This document shows, piece by piece, positions 27,584-40,163 of a stretch of 64,000 bases of DNA. Each line of letters starts with the position of its first letter. Positions within the stretch are counted from its first letter, which is position 1. Origin of the DNA: Brevundimonas vesicularis (GTDB taxonomy: Bacteria > Pseudomonadota > Alphaproteobacteria > Caulobacterales > Caulobacteraceae); assembly GCF_027105095.1 (NCBI RefSeq), contig NZ_CP114278.1, positions 682,001-746,000 of the forward strand. The letters run 5' to 3'. The notes beneath the pieces are model-generated. The model worked only from the letters and a program-made list of their open reading frames with translations, did not search any database and was not told the origin of the DNA. Both the position numbers and the translations under genes were made by a program.

Positions 27584-27824
27584 GTCGGTCTCCGGACGAT
27601 CTGGAGGCGTCCCTGTCGGCAAGCCGTCTGCGCGTCAACGGCGCGGGCGTGACGGTTCGGCGTCGGTTTGATGACTGATGGTCCGTCAAGGGATCAAGCG
27701 TCGCCGTTCCGTCGGAAAACCGCGAACGAGGCGTCGTGGAATCGTCGCGGTCGCGTCGCCGCCAAAGGTTAAGCGGCCCCTCCATCGGCTGAAGCGAAAC
27801 GTCGCTCGCCGAAGGGGACCTGAC

Positions 27825-30644
27825 ATGAAACTGAACCTGCTGATGGGCGCCGCGATCGCGCCGATGATCCTGGCGCCGCTGGCCATGCCCGCCCATGCTG
27901 ATGTCGACGCCGTGGCCTCGGTCTCAACTGCGGTCGCCGGCGACGTGATCTACGGCCGGGTGACCAACGCCGCCGGCGCGCCCCTGCCGGGCGCCGAGGT
28001 TCTGGTGCGCGGGACGGGCCAGCGGGCCGTGACCAACACCCAGGGCGAGTTCACCCTGCCGACCGCCAGCGGCTCCATGGTGCTGGAGGTCAACTATCTG
28101 GGCCTGCCCTCGACCAGCCAGACGGTCGTCACGACGCCGGGTGAAGACGCCAATGTCGCCATCGTCCTGGGCGCGCAATCCGCCACGGACGTGGCCGACG
28201 TGATCGTGACCGGCGTCATCACCGACGGCGTGGCTCGCTCGCTGAACCAGCAGAAGAACGCCGACGGCACGGTCAACGTCCTGTCGGCCGACGCCATCGG
28301 CCGCTACCCCGACCCCAACGTGGCGGAATCGCTGCAACGCGTTCAGGGCATCGCCATCCAGCGCGACCAGGGCGAAGGCCGCTACATCAATGTGCGCGGC
28401 GCGCCTGCCGCCTTCACCGCCGTGTCGGTGGACGGGGTGCAGGTTCCCGCGGTCGATCCCGGCACCCGTGCGGTCGATCTGGACACCCTGCCCAGCGACA
28501 TCGTCGCGAACATCGAAGTCTCCAAGACGCTGCTGCCCAGCCAGGAAGCCGATTCCATCGCCGGCGCCGTCAACATCAAGACCCGTTCCCCGTTTGACCG
28601 TCGTCGCCTGGCCATCAGCGGCTATGCTGGTGGGAGCTATAACGACTATGGCGGCGAGGACGTGCGCGCCGGCGCCACCGCGTCCAACGTCTTCGCAAAC
28701 GAGACGTTCGGCGCCCTGCTGTCCGTCAGCTATTCCGAAACCAACCGCCGGCCCGACAACGTCGAGAACGCCTGGGTGAAGGAAGAGCAGAACGGCGCCG
28801 ATGTCTTCGTGCTCGAAGAGACCCTGTTCAAGGACTACGAGACCAAGCGCACCCGCCAGGCCGTGACCGGCGCTCTGGAATGGCGGCCTGCCGATGATGT
28901 CCGCGCCTATCTGCGGGGGTCGTTCGCCCAGTTCGAGGACGACGAATACCGAAACACGCTGGGGCTGATCTATTCGGACGGCACGCTGCAGCCGGGTGCG
29001 ACCAATACGACGGCGACCTACACCGGTGCGCGCATCACCCGCCAGCTGCGCCACCGCACGCAGAAGAACGACATCACCACCCTCGTCGCGGGCGGCGAGA
29101 AGACGTTTGCAAACGGCGCGGTCTGGGACGCCAGCCTGTCATGGGCCGACAGCGAGCAATCCTATCCGAACCGCAACGAGCTGCTGTACCGTTCCAGCGG
29201 CACGACGCTGAGCTACGACACCGGCGATCACTATAGTCCGACCTATTCGGTGTTCAGCGATCCGACCGGCTTCTATCGTGACCCGACACGGTTCAGCTTC
29301 CGCGAGAACGCCTTCCGCGAGAATACGACCAAGCAGGAAGACGTCGCCTTCAAGACCAACTTCGAGCTGCCCAGCCAGTTCGGCGGCCGTGACGTGACCT
29401 GGAAGTTCGGCGCCAAGTTCAACACCCGCGAGATCAACGCCGACGAGCAGCGCTATCGCAACCGCGCCGCCGCCGCGAGCCCTGGCACGCTGGCTTCGAT
29501 GCTAAGCGACCGTCAGTCGCGCAACTATGACTACGACCTCGGCTTCAAGTTCGACGCTGGAAAGGCCGACGACTATTTCGCGCGGGTGCGCGCCGCCTCG
29601 CCCATTCGGTTGCCGGATTCGATCGCGGCCGATTACAGCGCCCAGGAAGACATTCTGGCGGGCTATGCCCAGGCGCGCTTCGACATCGGCGCGACGAACG
29701 TCATCGTCGGCCTTCGTGTGGAAAACACCAGGTTCGACGGTGAAGCGGCGGCCCTGATCGACAACGACGGCAGCGCTCCGTTCCAGATGGCCAAGGTCAG
29801 CCGGGACGACACCGAGTTCTTCCCGAACCTGACGGTGCGCCACGCCTTTTCGGACAATCTGATCGGCCGTTTCGCCCTGACGCGCTCGATCTCGCGTCCG
29901 GAGTTCAGCGAGATCGTGCCGCGTCGCATCGAGGAAACCGATGGGTCCGACATCTCCTACGAGATCGGCAACCCGGATCTGCAGCCGGCCCTGTCGAACA
30001 ATATCGACCTGGGCCTGGAATATTACTTCGCCTCGCTGGGCGTGGTGTCGGCGAACGCCTTCTACAAGGACCTGACCGACTATCGCTACACCCTGAAATA
30101 CAGCGAGCAGGTGACCATCGACGGCACGGTCTACGACGCCGACTTCGAGACCCCGATCAATGCGCCCGAGGGCCATCTGGCGGGCCTGGAGCTGAACCTG
30201 CAGCGCAAGTTCGATTTCCTGCCGGGCCTGCTGTCGGGCTTCGGCGTCTTCGCCAACTACACCTGGACCGACGCCGAGATCAAAACAGCCCAATCCTACG
30301 GCGGTCGCGACACCTTCGCCCTGCCGGGCCAGTCGGACACGAACTACAACGCCGCCCTCTTCTACGAAATGGCCGGGTTCAGCGCGCGCCTGTCCTACAC
30401 CAAGCGCGGGGACTATCTGGAAGAGATCAATGCCGACGACGCCGATCTGGACCTCTATGTCGAAGGGCGCGAGCAGCTGGACTTCACCGCCAGCTATGAC
30501 TTCGGCAATGGGGTGGAGGTGTTCGGCGAGGCCAAGAACCTGACCGACAGCGCGGGCGTGCGCTACTACGGCGTCAAGGAGCGGACCTACGAGTACGAGA
30601 AGTTCGGCTACAACGTCTTCCTGGGCGTACGCTTCAAGCTCTGA
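27825..30644 (+). CDS. TonB-dependent receptor, Caulobacter/Xanthomonas type, paired with phytase
   Basis: A 939-residue outer-membrane receptor: signal peptide (MKLNLLMGAAIAPMILAPLAMPAHA), a carboxypeptidase-regulatory-like domain at about residues 38-120 (IYGRVTNAAGAPLPGAEVLVRGTG), a plug domain (DAIGRYPDPNVAESLQRVQGIAIQRDQGEGRYINVRG), and a 22-strand barrel ending in VFLGVRFKL. The YPDPNVAESLQR motif marks the TIGR01782-type receptors common in Caulobacterales. Start ATG at 27825 with GAAGGGGA upstream. The phytase neighbour makes inositol phosphates or released phosphate esters the likely ligand, but this is inferred from context. An intrinsic terminator follows. Confidence 0.93.
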   Translation: MKLNLLMGAAIAPMILAPLAMPAHADVDAVASVSTAVAGDVIYGRVTNAAGAPLPGAEVLVRGTGQRAVTNTQGEFTLPTASGSMVLEVNYLGLPSTSQTVVTTPGEDANVAIVLGAQSATDVADVIVTGVITDGVARSLNQQKNADGTVNVLSADAIGRYPDPNVAESLQRVQGIAIQRDQGEGRYINVRGAPAAFTAVSVDGVQVPAVDPGTRAVDLDTLPSDIVANIEVSKTLLPSQEADSIAGAVNIKTRSPFDRRRLAISGYAGGSYNDYGGEDVRAGATASNVFANETFGALLSVSYSETNRRPDNVENAWVKEEQNGADVFVLEETLFKDYETKRTRQAVTGALEWRPADDVRAYLRGSFAQFEDDEYRNTLGLIYSDGTLQPGATNTTATYTGARITRQLRHRTQKNDITTLVAGGEKTFANGAVWDASLSWADSEQSYPNRNELLYRSSGTTLSYDTGDHYSPTYSVFSDPTGFYRDPTRFSFRENAFRENTTKQEDVAFKTNFELPSQFGGRDVTWKFGAKFNTREINADEQRYRNRAAAASPGTLASMLSDRQSRNYDYDLGFKFDAGKADDYFARVRAASPIRLPDSIAADYSAQEDILAGYAQARFDIGATNVIVGLRVENTRFDGEAAALIDNDGSAPFQMAKVSRDDTEFFPNLTVRHAFSDNLIGRFALTRSISRPEFSEIVPRRIEETDGSDISYEIGNPDLQPALSNNIDLGLEYYFASLGVVSANAFYKDLTDYRYTLKYSEQVTIDGTVYDADFETPINAPEGHLAGLELNLQRKFDFLPGLLSGFGVFANYTWTDAEIKTAQSYGGRDTFALPGQSDTNYNAALFYEMAGFSARLSYTKRGDYLEEINADDADLDLYVEGREQLDFTASYDFGNGVEVFGEAKNLTDSAGVRYYGVKERTYEYEKFGYNVFLGVRFKL

Positions 30645-30668
30645 GCGCGCCGGTCAGACATGATCGAA

Positions 30669-30698
30669 GGGGCCGGGCGGCGACGCACGGCCCTTTTT
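30669..30698 (+). terminator. Intrinsic terminator after the TonB receptor gene
   Basis: GGGGCCG (30669-30675) pairs with CGGCCC (30688-30693) across a 12-nt loop and is followed by TTTTT (30694-30698). It lies 25 bp after the receptor stop, separating that gene from lpdA. Confidence 0.75.
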
Positions 30699-30822
30699 CG
30701 TCGTCTGACCCTCTGCAATTGGTCGAAACGCGGCCCCATATGGGGTCCAGCGGTTGACCCGTGCGGGGTCGGCGCTAGTGTCCGCGCGCCTTTCCCCGCG
30801 CGCCAGAAGACCAGAGGATACC

Positions 30823-32229
30823 ATGGCCGAAGCCACCGCCGCCTACGACGTCGTCATCATCGGCGGAGGCCCTGGCGGCTATAACGCCGCGATCCGGGCG
30901 GGCCAGCTGGGCCTGAAGGTCGCCTGCGTGGAGATGCGTTCGACGCTCGGCGGCACCTGCCTGAACGTCGGCTGCATGCCATCCAAGGCCCTGCTGCATG
31001 CGTCGGAACTGTGGAACGCCGCCAATACCGAGTTCGCCAAGATCGGCATCGAGGTCCAGCCCAAGCTGCACCTGGACCAGATGCACAAGGCCAAGGACGA
31101 CAGCGTCACCGCCCTGACCAAGGGGATCGAGTTCCTGTTCAAGAAGAACAAGGCCGACTGGATCAAGGGCAAGGGCAAGATCGTCGGCAAGGGCAAGGTG
31201 GAAGTCACCGCCGCCGACGGCTCGGTCCAGACGCTGGACGCCAAGAACATCGTCATCGCCACCGGCTCGGAGCCGACCCCGCTGCCGGGCGTCGCCTTCG
31301 AAGACGGCAAGGTCATCGATTCCACCGGCGCCCTGTCGCTGCCGGCCGTGCCAAAGAAGCTGATCGTGGTCGGCGCCGGCATCATCGGCCTGGAGCTGGG
31401 TTCGGTCTGGCGCCGTCTGGGCGCCGAGGTGACGGTGGTCGAGTTCCTGGACCGGATCACGCCCGGCATGGACACCGAGGTCGCCACCGCCTTCCAGCGC
31501 ACCCTGACCAAACAGGGCATGAGCTTCAAACTGGGCGCCAAGGTCACGGCCGCCAAGTCGGGCAAGGACGGGGTCGAACTGACCGTCGAGCCGTCGGCCG
31601 GCGGCGTCGCCGAGACGATCAAGGGCGACGTGGTGCTGGTCGCGATCGGCCGTCGTCCGTACACGGATGGTCTGGGCCTGGAGAGCGTCGGCGTGACGCC
31701 GGACAAGCGCGGCTTCATCGACCATGATCACTTCAAGGTCGCGGACGGCGTCTGGGTGATCGGCGACGTGACCCATGGTCCGATGCTGGCCCACAAGGCG
31801 GAAGAAGACGCGGTCGCCGTGATCGACACCATCGCCGGCAAATACGGCCACGTCGACTATGCGCTGGTGCCCAGCGTCGTCTACACCTTCCCCGAAGTGG
31901 CCTGGGTCGGTCAGACCGAGGACCAGCTGAAGGCGGCCGGCGTTCAGTACAAGAAGGGCAAATTCCCCTTCACCGCCAACAGCCGCGCCAAGATCAATCA
32001 CGAGACCGATGGCTTCGTGAAGGTTTTGGCCGACGCCGCGACCGACAAGGTGCTGGGCGTCCACATCATGGGCCCGCAAGCCGGCGAAATGATCCACGAG
32101 GCCGCCATCACCATGAGCTTCGGCGGCGCGTCGGAAGACATCGCCCGCACCTGCCACGCCCACCCGACCCGTTCGGAAGCTGTCCGTCAGGCGGCCATGG
32201 ATGTCGAAGGCTGGATGATGCAGGCCTGA
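30823..32229 (+). CDS. lpdA: Dihydrolipoyl dehydrogenase (E3)
   Basis: A 468-residue FAD disulfide oxidoreductase that reoxidises lipoyl groups of 2-oxoacid dehydrogenase complexes and the glycine cleavage system. Seen: FAD motif VVIIGGGPGGYNAAIRAGQLG, the redox disulfide GGTCLNVGCMPSKALLH, the NAD site VVGAGIIGLELGSVWRRLG, WVIGDVTHGPMLAHKAEEDAVA, and the C-terminal HAHPTRSEAV with the catalytic His. Start ATG at 30823 with AGAGGA upstream. No E1 or E2 gene is adjacent here, so which complex it serves is not determined; sucAB may lie elsewhere. Confidence 0.97.
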   Translation: MAEATAAYDVVIIGGGPGGYNAAIRAGQLGLKVACVEMRSTLGGTCLNVGCMPSKALLHASELWNAANTEFAKIGIEVQPKLHLDQMHKAKDDSVTALTKGIEFLFKKNKADWIKGKGKIVGKGKVEVTAADGSVQTLDAKNIVIATGSEPTPLPGVAFEDGKVIDSTGALSLPAVPKKLIVVGAGIIGLELGSVWRRLGAEVTVVEFLDRITPGMDTEVATAFQRTLTKQGMSFKLGAKVTAAKSGKDGVELTVEPSAGGVAETIKGDVVLVAIGRRPYTDGLGLESVGVTPDKRGFIDHDHFKVADGVWVIGDVTHGPMLAHKAEEDAVAVIDTIAGKYGHVDYALVPSVVYTFPEVAWVGQTEDQLKAAGVQYKKGKFPFTANSRAKINHETDGFVKVLADAATDKVLGVHIMGPQAGEMIHEAAITMSFGGASEDIARTCHAHPTRSEAVRQAAMDVEGWMMQA

Positions 32230-32233
32230 TCCT

Positions 32234-32305
32234 AAGCCGCGTCGAAAGACGCGGGCTTTCAGGACAAGAAAAAGGCCCGGTCGCGTCGCAGCGGCCGGGC
32301 CTTTT
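32234..32305. terminator. Tandem hairpins: terminator between lpdA and the Cache chemoreceptor
   Basis: A first hairpin, AAGCCGCGTC-gaaa-GACGCGGGCTT (about 32234-32258, one bulge), is followed by a strong one. In the second, AAAGGCCCGG (32271-32280) pairs with CCGGGCCTTTT (32294-32305). The A-rich left and T-rich right flanks make it usable from both sides, fitting the convergent genes. Confidence 0.8.
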
Positions 32306-32325
32306 GTCGTTCAGCGGGAAAGGCC

Positions 32326-34143
32326 TCAGGCGGCCCAGGCGGTCTCGCGGCCATGCGATTGGCGACCCGCCTCGATGCGGAAGCGCGACACCAGTTCGGC
32401 CAACGTCTCGGCCTCGTGGCTGAGGGCCTGGTTGGCGGCGGTGGTCTGTTCGACCATGGCGGCGTTCTGCTGGGTCGTCTGGTCCATCTGGTTCACGGCG
32501 ACATTGACCTCGGCCAGCCCCACGGCCTGTTCGCGAGCCGACGCGGCGATCTCGCCGGCCAGAAGGTTGATCTCCGCCACCTGGCCGATCAGGGCGGTCA
32601 GGGCGCCGCCGGTCTGGGCCACCAGACGGGCGCCGTCGCCGACGCTGGCGCTGGAGGCGGCGATCAGGGCCTTGATCTCGCGCGCGGCCTCTGCCGAACG
32701 CTGGGCCAGGGCGCGAACCTCGGAGGCGACGATGGCGAAGCCGCGACCCGCCTCGCCCGCGCGCGCCGCCTCGACCCCGGCGTTCAAGGCCAGAAGGTTG
32801 GTCTGGAAGGCGATCTCGTCGATCACGCCGATGATCTCGCCGATCCGGCCCGAGGTGCTTTCGATCTGGGCCATGGCGGCGGTGGTGTCGGCGATGATCC
32901 GCTCGCGGTCCTCGGCGCCGTCACGGGCCTTGGCGGTGATGCCGGCGGCGGACTGGGCGCCCTCGGCCGTCTTTTTCACCGTGACGGTGATCTGATCCAG
33001 CGCGGCGGCGGTCTCTTCCAGGGCGGCGGCCTGCTGTTCGGTGCGACGCGACAGGTCGTTGGTCGCAGTGGTGACCTCGGTCGTGCCGGAACGCATGGCG
33101 CCGACCAGTTCGATGATCTCGCTCATCGTGGCCGTCAGGGTGTCGGCGGCGGCGTTGTAGTCGTCCTTCAGCTTCCTGCTGCGCTCGGCGAAGGGCGTGG
33201 TGATGCGGTAGGTCAGGTCGCCGTTGGCCAGGGCCGCCAAGCCGTCGCCGAGGGCCTGAACCACGACGGCGTCTTCGGCGGCGAGCCGTTTACGGTCGGC
33301 CTCGCCGGCGATGCGGGTGGCGCGCGCGGTCTCGCGCATGGTTTCGGCCTCGGTCTCGATTTCCTTCTGTCGCACGGCGGCGTCGCGGAAGGCGATGACG
33401 GCGCGCGAGATCTGGCCGATGTCGTCGCCGCGCGAAATCCAGGGGGCGTCGAAGTCGGTGCGGCCCTGACGCAGGGCCTCCATCCGGTCGCACAGCCCCT
33501 TCAACGGCGAGAACATACGGCGCGACACATACAAGCAGGCGCCGACCGTCAGCAGGGCCACGACCAGGCCGCAGACGAACAGGGCGAGCATCATCTGGTT
33601 CACCGAGGCCATGAAGTCGGCCTTGGGGATGCCGACGTAGAGCACGCCGATGGTCTCGCCAGCGGCGGTCTTGATCGGGTCGTAGGCGACGAAATAGGGC
33701 TTGCCCAGGATGTCCGCCTGGCCGCGGTAGGGTTTGCCGTTCTTCAGCACGGCGTCGAAGACCGGACCGGGCTTGAGCTTGGTGCCGACCGCGCGCGAAC
33801 CGTCGTCCTTGACCACGTTCGTCGTCACACGCAGGTCGCCCATGAAGACGGTCGCCGTGCCGCCGACCAGCGTCTTGATCCGATCGACCGGGGCGGTGAA
33901 GTCGTTCATCGGCGTCGAGCCGACGTAGAGCTTGCCGTCGCGGGTCGAGAAGCCGTCGCCATAGTCTGCCAGCACGTCCCAGGCGACCCGCATATTGGTC
34001 TCCTGACGCTCGGCCGCGCGGGCCTCGGCGTCCCGGGTCAGAAGGCCGGCGGCGACCGTCAGCAGGGTCAGGGTCAGGGCGCCGAGCGCGGCGATGACCA
34101 TCAGGGCTGTCTTGGCGGACAGGGAAAGGGCGCTGATCTTCAT
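32326..34143 (-). CDS. Methyl-accepting chemotaxis protein with Cache_3-Cache_2 sensor
   Basis: A 605-residue transmembrane chemoreceptor. A first helix (about residues 10-33) leads to a periplasmic Cache_3-Cache_2-type sensor domain ([25 protein letters not shown] ... [26 protein letters not shown]). A second helix (about 188-210), HAMP segments, and an MCP signalling domain follow, with the tip [45 protein letters not shown]. It would detect small organic ligands and regulate CheA. It is monocistronic, ends at the shared terminator with lpdA, and lies 95 bp from mutS on the same strand. Confidence 0.93.
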   Translation of the reverse strand: MKISALSLSAKTALMVIAALGALTLTLLTVAAGLLTRDAEARAAERQETNMRVAWDVLADYGDGFSTRDGKLYVGSTPMNDFTAPVDRIKTLVGGTATVFMGDLRVTTNVVKDDGSRAVGTKLKPGPVFDAVLKNGKPYRGQADILGKPYFVAYDPIKTAAGETIGVLYVGIPKADFMASVNQMMLALFVCGLVVALLTVGACLYVSRRMFSPLKGLCDRMEALRQGRTDFDAPWISRGDDIGQISRAVIAFRDAAVRQKEIETEAETMRETARATRIAGEADRKRLAAEDAVVVQALGDGLAALANGDLTYRITTPFAERSRKLKDDYNAAADTLTATMSEIIELVGAMRSGTTEVTTATNDLSRRTEQQAAALEETAAALDQITVTVKKTAEGAQSAAGITAKARDGAEDRERIIADTTAAMAQIESTSGRIGEIIGVIDEIAFQTNLLALNAGVEAARAGEAGRGFAIVASEVRALAQRSAEAAREIKALIAASSASVGDGARLVAQTGGALTALIGQVAEINLLAGEIAASAREQAVGLAEVNVAVNQMDQTTQQNAAMVEQTTAANQALSHEAETLAELVSRFRIEAGRQSHGRETAWAA

Positions 34144-34238
34144 GGTCTCGTTCGGTTAGAGCGGACGGGAGGGCGAGCCTCCAGACTGGTCGAACGAGGT
34201 TAAGATTCTCAATCTATAAGGGTTTTTGCGTATTCGGC

Positions 34239-36935
<2,697 letters not shown>

Positions 36936-37004
36936 GTGGCCACAGGGTGACGGATCACGCCCGGCGGCTCAAGGCCGTTGACCGGCTCTTGCACAGGCTT
37001 GTCG

Positions 37005-37195
37005 GCCCTGCGATAGGCCGCGTCAGGCGGTTAAGGGAACACGGTGTGATGCCGTGGCTGTGCCCGCAACTGTAGGCGGCGAGAGCGTCGTCCGTCCGGG
37101 GTTTCGATCCCGGCGCCACTGGGCAACTGGGAAGGCGAGGACGGCGGTTTACGACCCGCAAGCCAGGAGACCTGGCCGCCGACGTCGCTCGCTCC
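37005..37195 (+). promoter_or_regulatory. Cobalamin (adenosylcobalamin) riboswitch
   Basis: The conserved core is readable. The elements are the GTGCCCGCAACTGT segment (37060-37074), the GCCACTGGGCAACTGGGAAGGCG region (about 37115-37138), and the B12-box AAGCCAGGAGACCTGGC (37159-37175). They occur in the right order and spacing ahead of a BtuB-like receptor gene. B12 binding would reduce expression of the receptor. The outer limits are estimated from the spacing of the conserved elements. Confidence 0.92.
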
Positions 37196-37340
37196 TGTCC
37201 GGGACCAGACAGCAGCGCGGTTTCTCCGTGGAAGCGACCCGACCTTGCGCCGTCCAGACCCCTAAGCGGTCTGGCGGGTCGGTTCGCTCATGACGGTCTC
37301 TCGCGCGCATTCGCGGGACCGAACACGGGGGTATCGCTCA

Positions 37341-39164
37341 ATGAAGCGTTCCATTCTTCTTTCGACGGCCGCGATCGCGGCCGCCTTCGCAGCGCCTGCC
37401 TTTGCAGAGGACGCGACCCAGCTGGACGAGGTGATCGTCACCGCCACCCGCATCCCGGCCATCGTCGCCGACACGCCCGGCGCCCGCGTCATCGACGGCA
37501 AGACCATCGAGCAGCGCGGCGCGATCTTCGCCGCCGACATCCTGGCCGATGTGCCGGGTCTGTCGGTGACGCGCTCGGGCGCTTTCGGCGGCGTGGCCCA
37601 GGTGCGGATGCGCGGCGCGACGCCCGGCAAGACCCTGGTCCTGGTCGACGGCGCGCCGGTCAACGATGCAGCCGAGCCGAACGGGGCCTATGACTTCTCC
37701 AGCTTCGAACTGGCCGATATCGCGCGGATCGAAGTGCTGAGCGGCCCCCAGTCGTCGCTATGGGGATCCGACGCCATCGGCGGGGTGATTTCGTTCACTA
37801 CGCAAGAGATCGACGGTTTGCGCGCCGAGGCCGAGGCCGGCAGCTTCGACACCGTGCGCGGCCGCGTGTCCGCCGGGGTCGCCAACGACACCTACGCCAT
37901 CAGCGCCTATGCGTCGCGCTTCGACACCGACGGCATTTCGGCGGCGGACGAGGCCAATGGCAACACGGAGGCCGACGGCTTCCGCAGCACGACGCTCGGC
38001 GCCAAGGGGCGGTATGTCCTGTCCGATGCGGTCAAGGTCGATGGATCGGTGCGCTGGAACAAATCCAAGGCCGATATCGATGGTTTCCCGGCGCCGAACT
38101 ATGCGCTGGCCGACACCGCCGACACCCAGGAAAGCGAGCAGTGGTCGGGCTTTGGCCGGGTGACGGCCAAGGCGTTCGGCCTGACGCATCAGTTCAGCGT
38201 CTCGGCGTCGGACCTGGATCGCAGCTCGGTCAGCGGCGGTTTCGGCTCGACCTTCACCGGCGACCGTCAGGCCTATCGCTGGCAGGCGAATGGCCAGGCG
38301 CAGGACATCGACTATGCGTTCGGCGTGGAGCGGAACGAGGCTTCGGCGGCCCTGTCGTCGGGCCTGTCGCGCGACCTGTCGATCACCTCGGTGTTCGGCG
38401 TGGCCCAGTACGATGTCGGCGCGCTGAACCTGACCGGCGGGCTGCGGTATGACGACACCGACGATTTCGGCTCCAAGACGACGGGGCGGGTGTCGGCGGC
38501 CTATGATCTGGCCGGGGGCTTCATCCTGTCGGGCGCCTACGGCACGGGCTTCAAGTCGCCGACGGTCAGCCAGGCGGTCTGCGACTTCTGCTTTGCGCCG
38601 CGGCCCTATCCCGAGCTGAAGCCGGAAACGGCCGACAGCGTCGAGATCGCCTTGGGCTGGGCCTCGGCCGACGGTCGGTTCGACGGGCGGGCGACCCTTT
38701 ATCGCCTGAACGTCGAGGACCAGATCACCTATTCGGCCGGTCGCTACATCAATGTCGCCAAGACGCGTTCGGACGGGTTCGAGCTGGAAGGCCGCGCCCT
38801 GCTGGGCGGCGGGTTCGACCTGACGCTGGCCTATGCCTGGACCGACGCGACGGATCGCACGACGGGCGCGCGCCTGCTGCGCGTGCCGGAACACGCCGGT
38901 TCAGCGACCCTGGGCTGGACGGGCGATCGTCTGTCCGGCGCGCTGACCGTGCGGGCGGAAGGCGATCAGGACGACTCGGGCGGCTTCTCGACGGTGGCGC
39001 GCGACGGCTTCATCACCGCCAATCTGAACGCGGCGTATGAACTGACCGACCAGGTCACCCTGACGGCGCGGATCGAGAACCTGGGCGACGAACACTATCA
39101 GCAGGTGTTCGGATACGGCGAGCCGGGACGGTCCGGCTATGTCGGCATCAGGCTGCGCTACTGA
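37341..39164 (+). CDS. btuB: BtuB-like TonB-dependent cobalamin receptor
   Basis: A 607-residue outer-membrane receptor: signal peptide (MKRSILLSTAAIAAAFAAPAFA), TonB box region (QLDEVIVTATRIP), a plug domain with VRMRGATPGKTLVLVDGAPVND and IEVLSGPQSSLWGSDAIGGVI, and a barrel ending GYVGIRLRY. The length and plug sequence match BtuB. The cobalamin riboswitch in the leader strongly supports vitamin B12 or a corrinoid as the ligand. The ATG at 37341 is chosen because the signal peptide begins there; an in-frame ATG at 37290 is inside the leader. The 3' end overlaps the convergent aldo/keto reductase gene by 17 bp. CobT at the window start shows the cell can also make corrinoids. Confidence 0.93.
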   Translation: MKRSILLSTAAIAAAFAAPAFAEDATQLDEVIVTATRIPAIVADTPGARVIDGKTIEQRGAIFAADILADVPGLSVTRSGAFGGVAQVRMRGATPGKTLVLVDGAPVNDAAEPNGAYDFSSFELADIARIEVLSGPQSSLWGSDAIGGVISFTTQEIDGLRAEAEAGSFDTVRGRVSAGVANDTYAISAYASRFDTDGISAADEANGNTEADGFRSTTLGAKGRYVLSDAVKVDGSVRWNKSKADIDGFPAPNYALADTADTQESEQWSGFGRVTAKAFGLTHQFSVSASDLDRSSVSGGFGSTFTGDRQAYRWQANGQAQDIDYAFGVERNEASAALSSGLSRDLSITSVFGVAQYDVGALNLTGGLRYDDTDDFGSKTTGRVSAAYDLAGGFILSGAYGTGFKSPTVSQAVCDFCFAPRPYPELKPETADSVEIALGWASADGRFDGRATLYRLNVEDQITYSAGRYINVAKTRSDGFELEGRALLGGGFDLTLAYAWTDATDRTTGARLLRVPEHAGSATLGWTGDRLSGALTVRAEGDQDDSGGFSTVARDGFITANLNAAYELTDQVTLTARIENLGDEHYQQVFGYGEPGRSGYVGIRLRY

Positions 39165-40089
39165 TCCGGGCGCGGGCGTCGGCGGTGAAGGCCGCCGGCG
39201 CCGCAAGCGCAAGCGCCGACCAATCCAGGTTGGGGCAGGGGGCGTGGGCGGCGGCGACGATGGCGCGCAGTTCGGCGGCGGAGGCGACGCTGGCCACCAC
39301 CTTGTCCACGCCCGGCAGCGACAGCGCGTATGCCAGGGCGGCCTGCATGGGGTCGCAGCGCTGTTCGGCCAGGCGCCGGCGGGTGCGCGACAGGGCCTGG
39401 GCGTGGCTGGCCATTTCGGGCGGCAGATCATCGCCGCCTGCGAACAGCAGGCCGTCGGCGAAGACGGCCGACAGATGAACGCAGGCCCCCGCGTCCGCGA
39501 TGGCCTCCAGCGTCCCGTCCTGCGCCGCGCGCTGGTCCAAGAGGCTGCAGGGCACCTGGACCACGTCGGCTTCCAGACGGCGGGCCAGGAGCGCGGGGCC
39601 GTCCTCGATCGTGGCGCAGAAACCAATACGGCGGAACAGGCCGCGGTCCTTCAGGCTGCGGGCGCGGTCCCACAGGGCGCGGCCCTCGGCGCCGGCCAGA
39701 TCGGCGGCGTTGGAAATCAGCAGAACATCGCCGCGCGGCAGGCCCATCCGCTCCAGCGAACGGCGAGCGCGGGCCTCGACCCTGTCCAGACCTTCGCTGA
39801 GCGGCACGGTGCGGACCGTGACCTGGAAAGGCGAGGGGAAGGGCCAGGCCTGACCCAGCAGGCGTTCGCCGTCGCCCTCGGGCCGGGTGGCGATCAGCTT
39901 GACCCCGGCGTCGGCTCCGGTCTGCAGCAGAAAACGCATGGCGTCTTCGCGAGCGCCGGACGGCGCGCTCATGAAGGCGCCGGGCGCGCGCTCGGGCTCG
40001 GTCACCACGGCGAGGGCCAGGCGATGGATGGGCGACGACGCCGAAGGTGTGGCGGGGGAATACGACACGCCCGACACTATGATCGCCAA
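39148..40089 (-). CDS. Aldo/keto reductase family protein
   Basis: A roughly 313-residue TIM-barrel aldo/keto reductase-like protein. The second half is the most recognisable: IGFCATIEDGPALLARRLEADVVQVPCSLLDQRA, then CDPMQAALAYALSLPGVDKVVASVASAAELRAIVAAA, the typical C-terminal AKR cofactor-side segment. The usual Asp-Tyr-Lys-His tetrad is hard to place in the first half, so activity is uncertain. Start options are TTG 40089 and GTG 40077; the latter gives a conventional N-terminus. The gene overlaps the btuB end by 17 bp. The substrate is unknown. Confidence 0.72.
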   Translation of the reverse strand: MAIIVSGVSYSPATPSASSPIHRLALAVVTEPERAPGAFMSAPSGAREDAMRFLLQTGADAGVKLIATRPEGDGERLLGQAWPFPSPFQVTVRTVPLSEGLDRVEARARRSLERMGLPRGDVLLISNAADLAGAEGRALWDRARSLKDRGLFRRIGFCATIEDGPALLARRLEADVVQVPCSLLDQRAAQDGTLEAIADAGACVHLSAVFADGLLFAGGDDLPPEMASHAQALSRTRRRLAEQRCDPMQAALAYALSLPGVDKVVASVASAAELRAIVAAAHAPCPNLDWSALALAAPAAFTADARARISSAA

Positions 40090-40090
40090 T

Positions 40091-40120
40091 GCTTAAGGGA
40101 CGCTGAGCGAGACCTTAAGC
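40091..40120. repeat. Perfect 8-bp inverted repeat upstream of the AKR gene
   Basis: GCTTAAGG (40091-40098) and CCTTAAGC (40113-40120) are perfect complements across a 14-nt spacer in the 74-bp gap between maiA and the aldo/keto reductase gene. There is no T tract, so an operator or mRNA hairpin next to the AKR start is more likely than a terminator. Confidence 0.5.
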
Positions 40121-40163
40121 GAACCCTACTTATCCACCGCTGATATGCGCACTGAGGCGAAAA

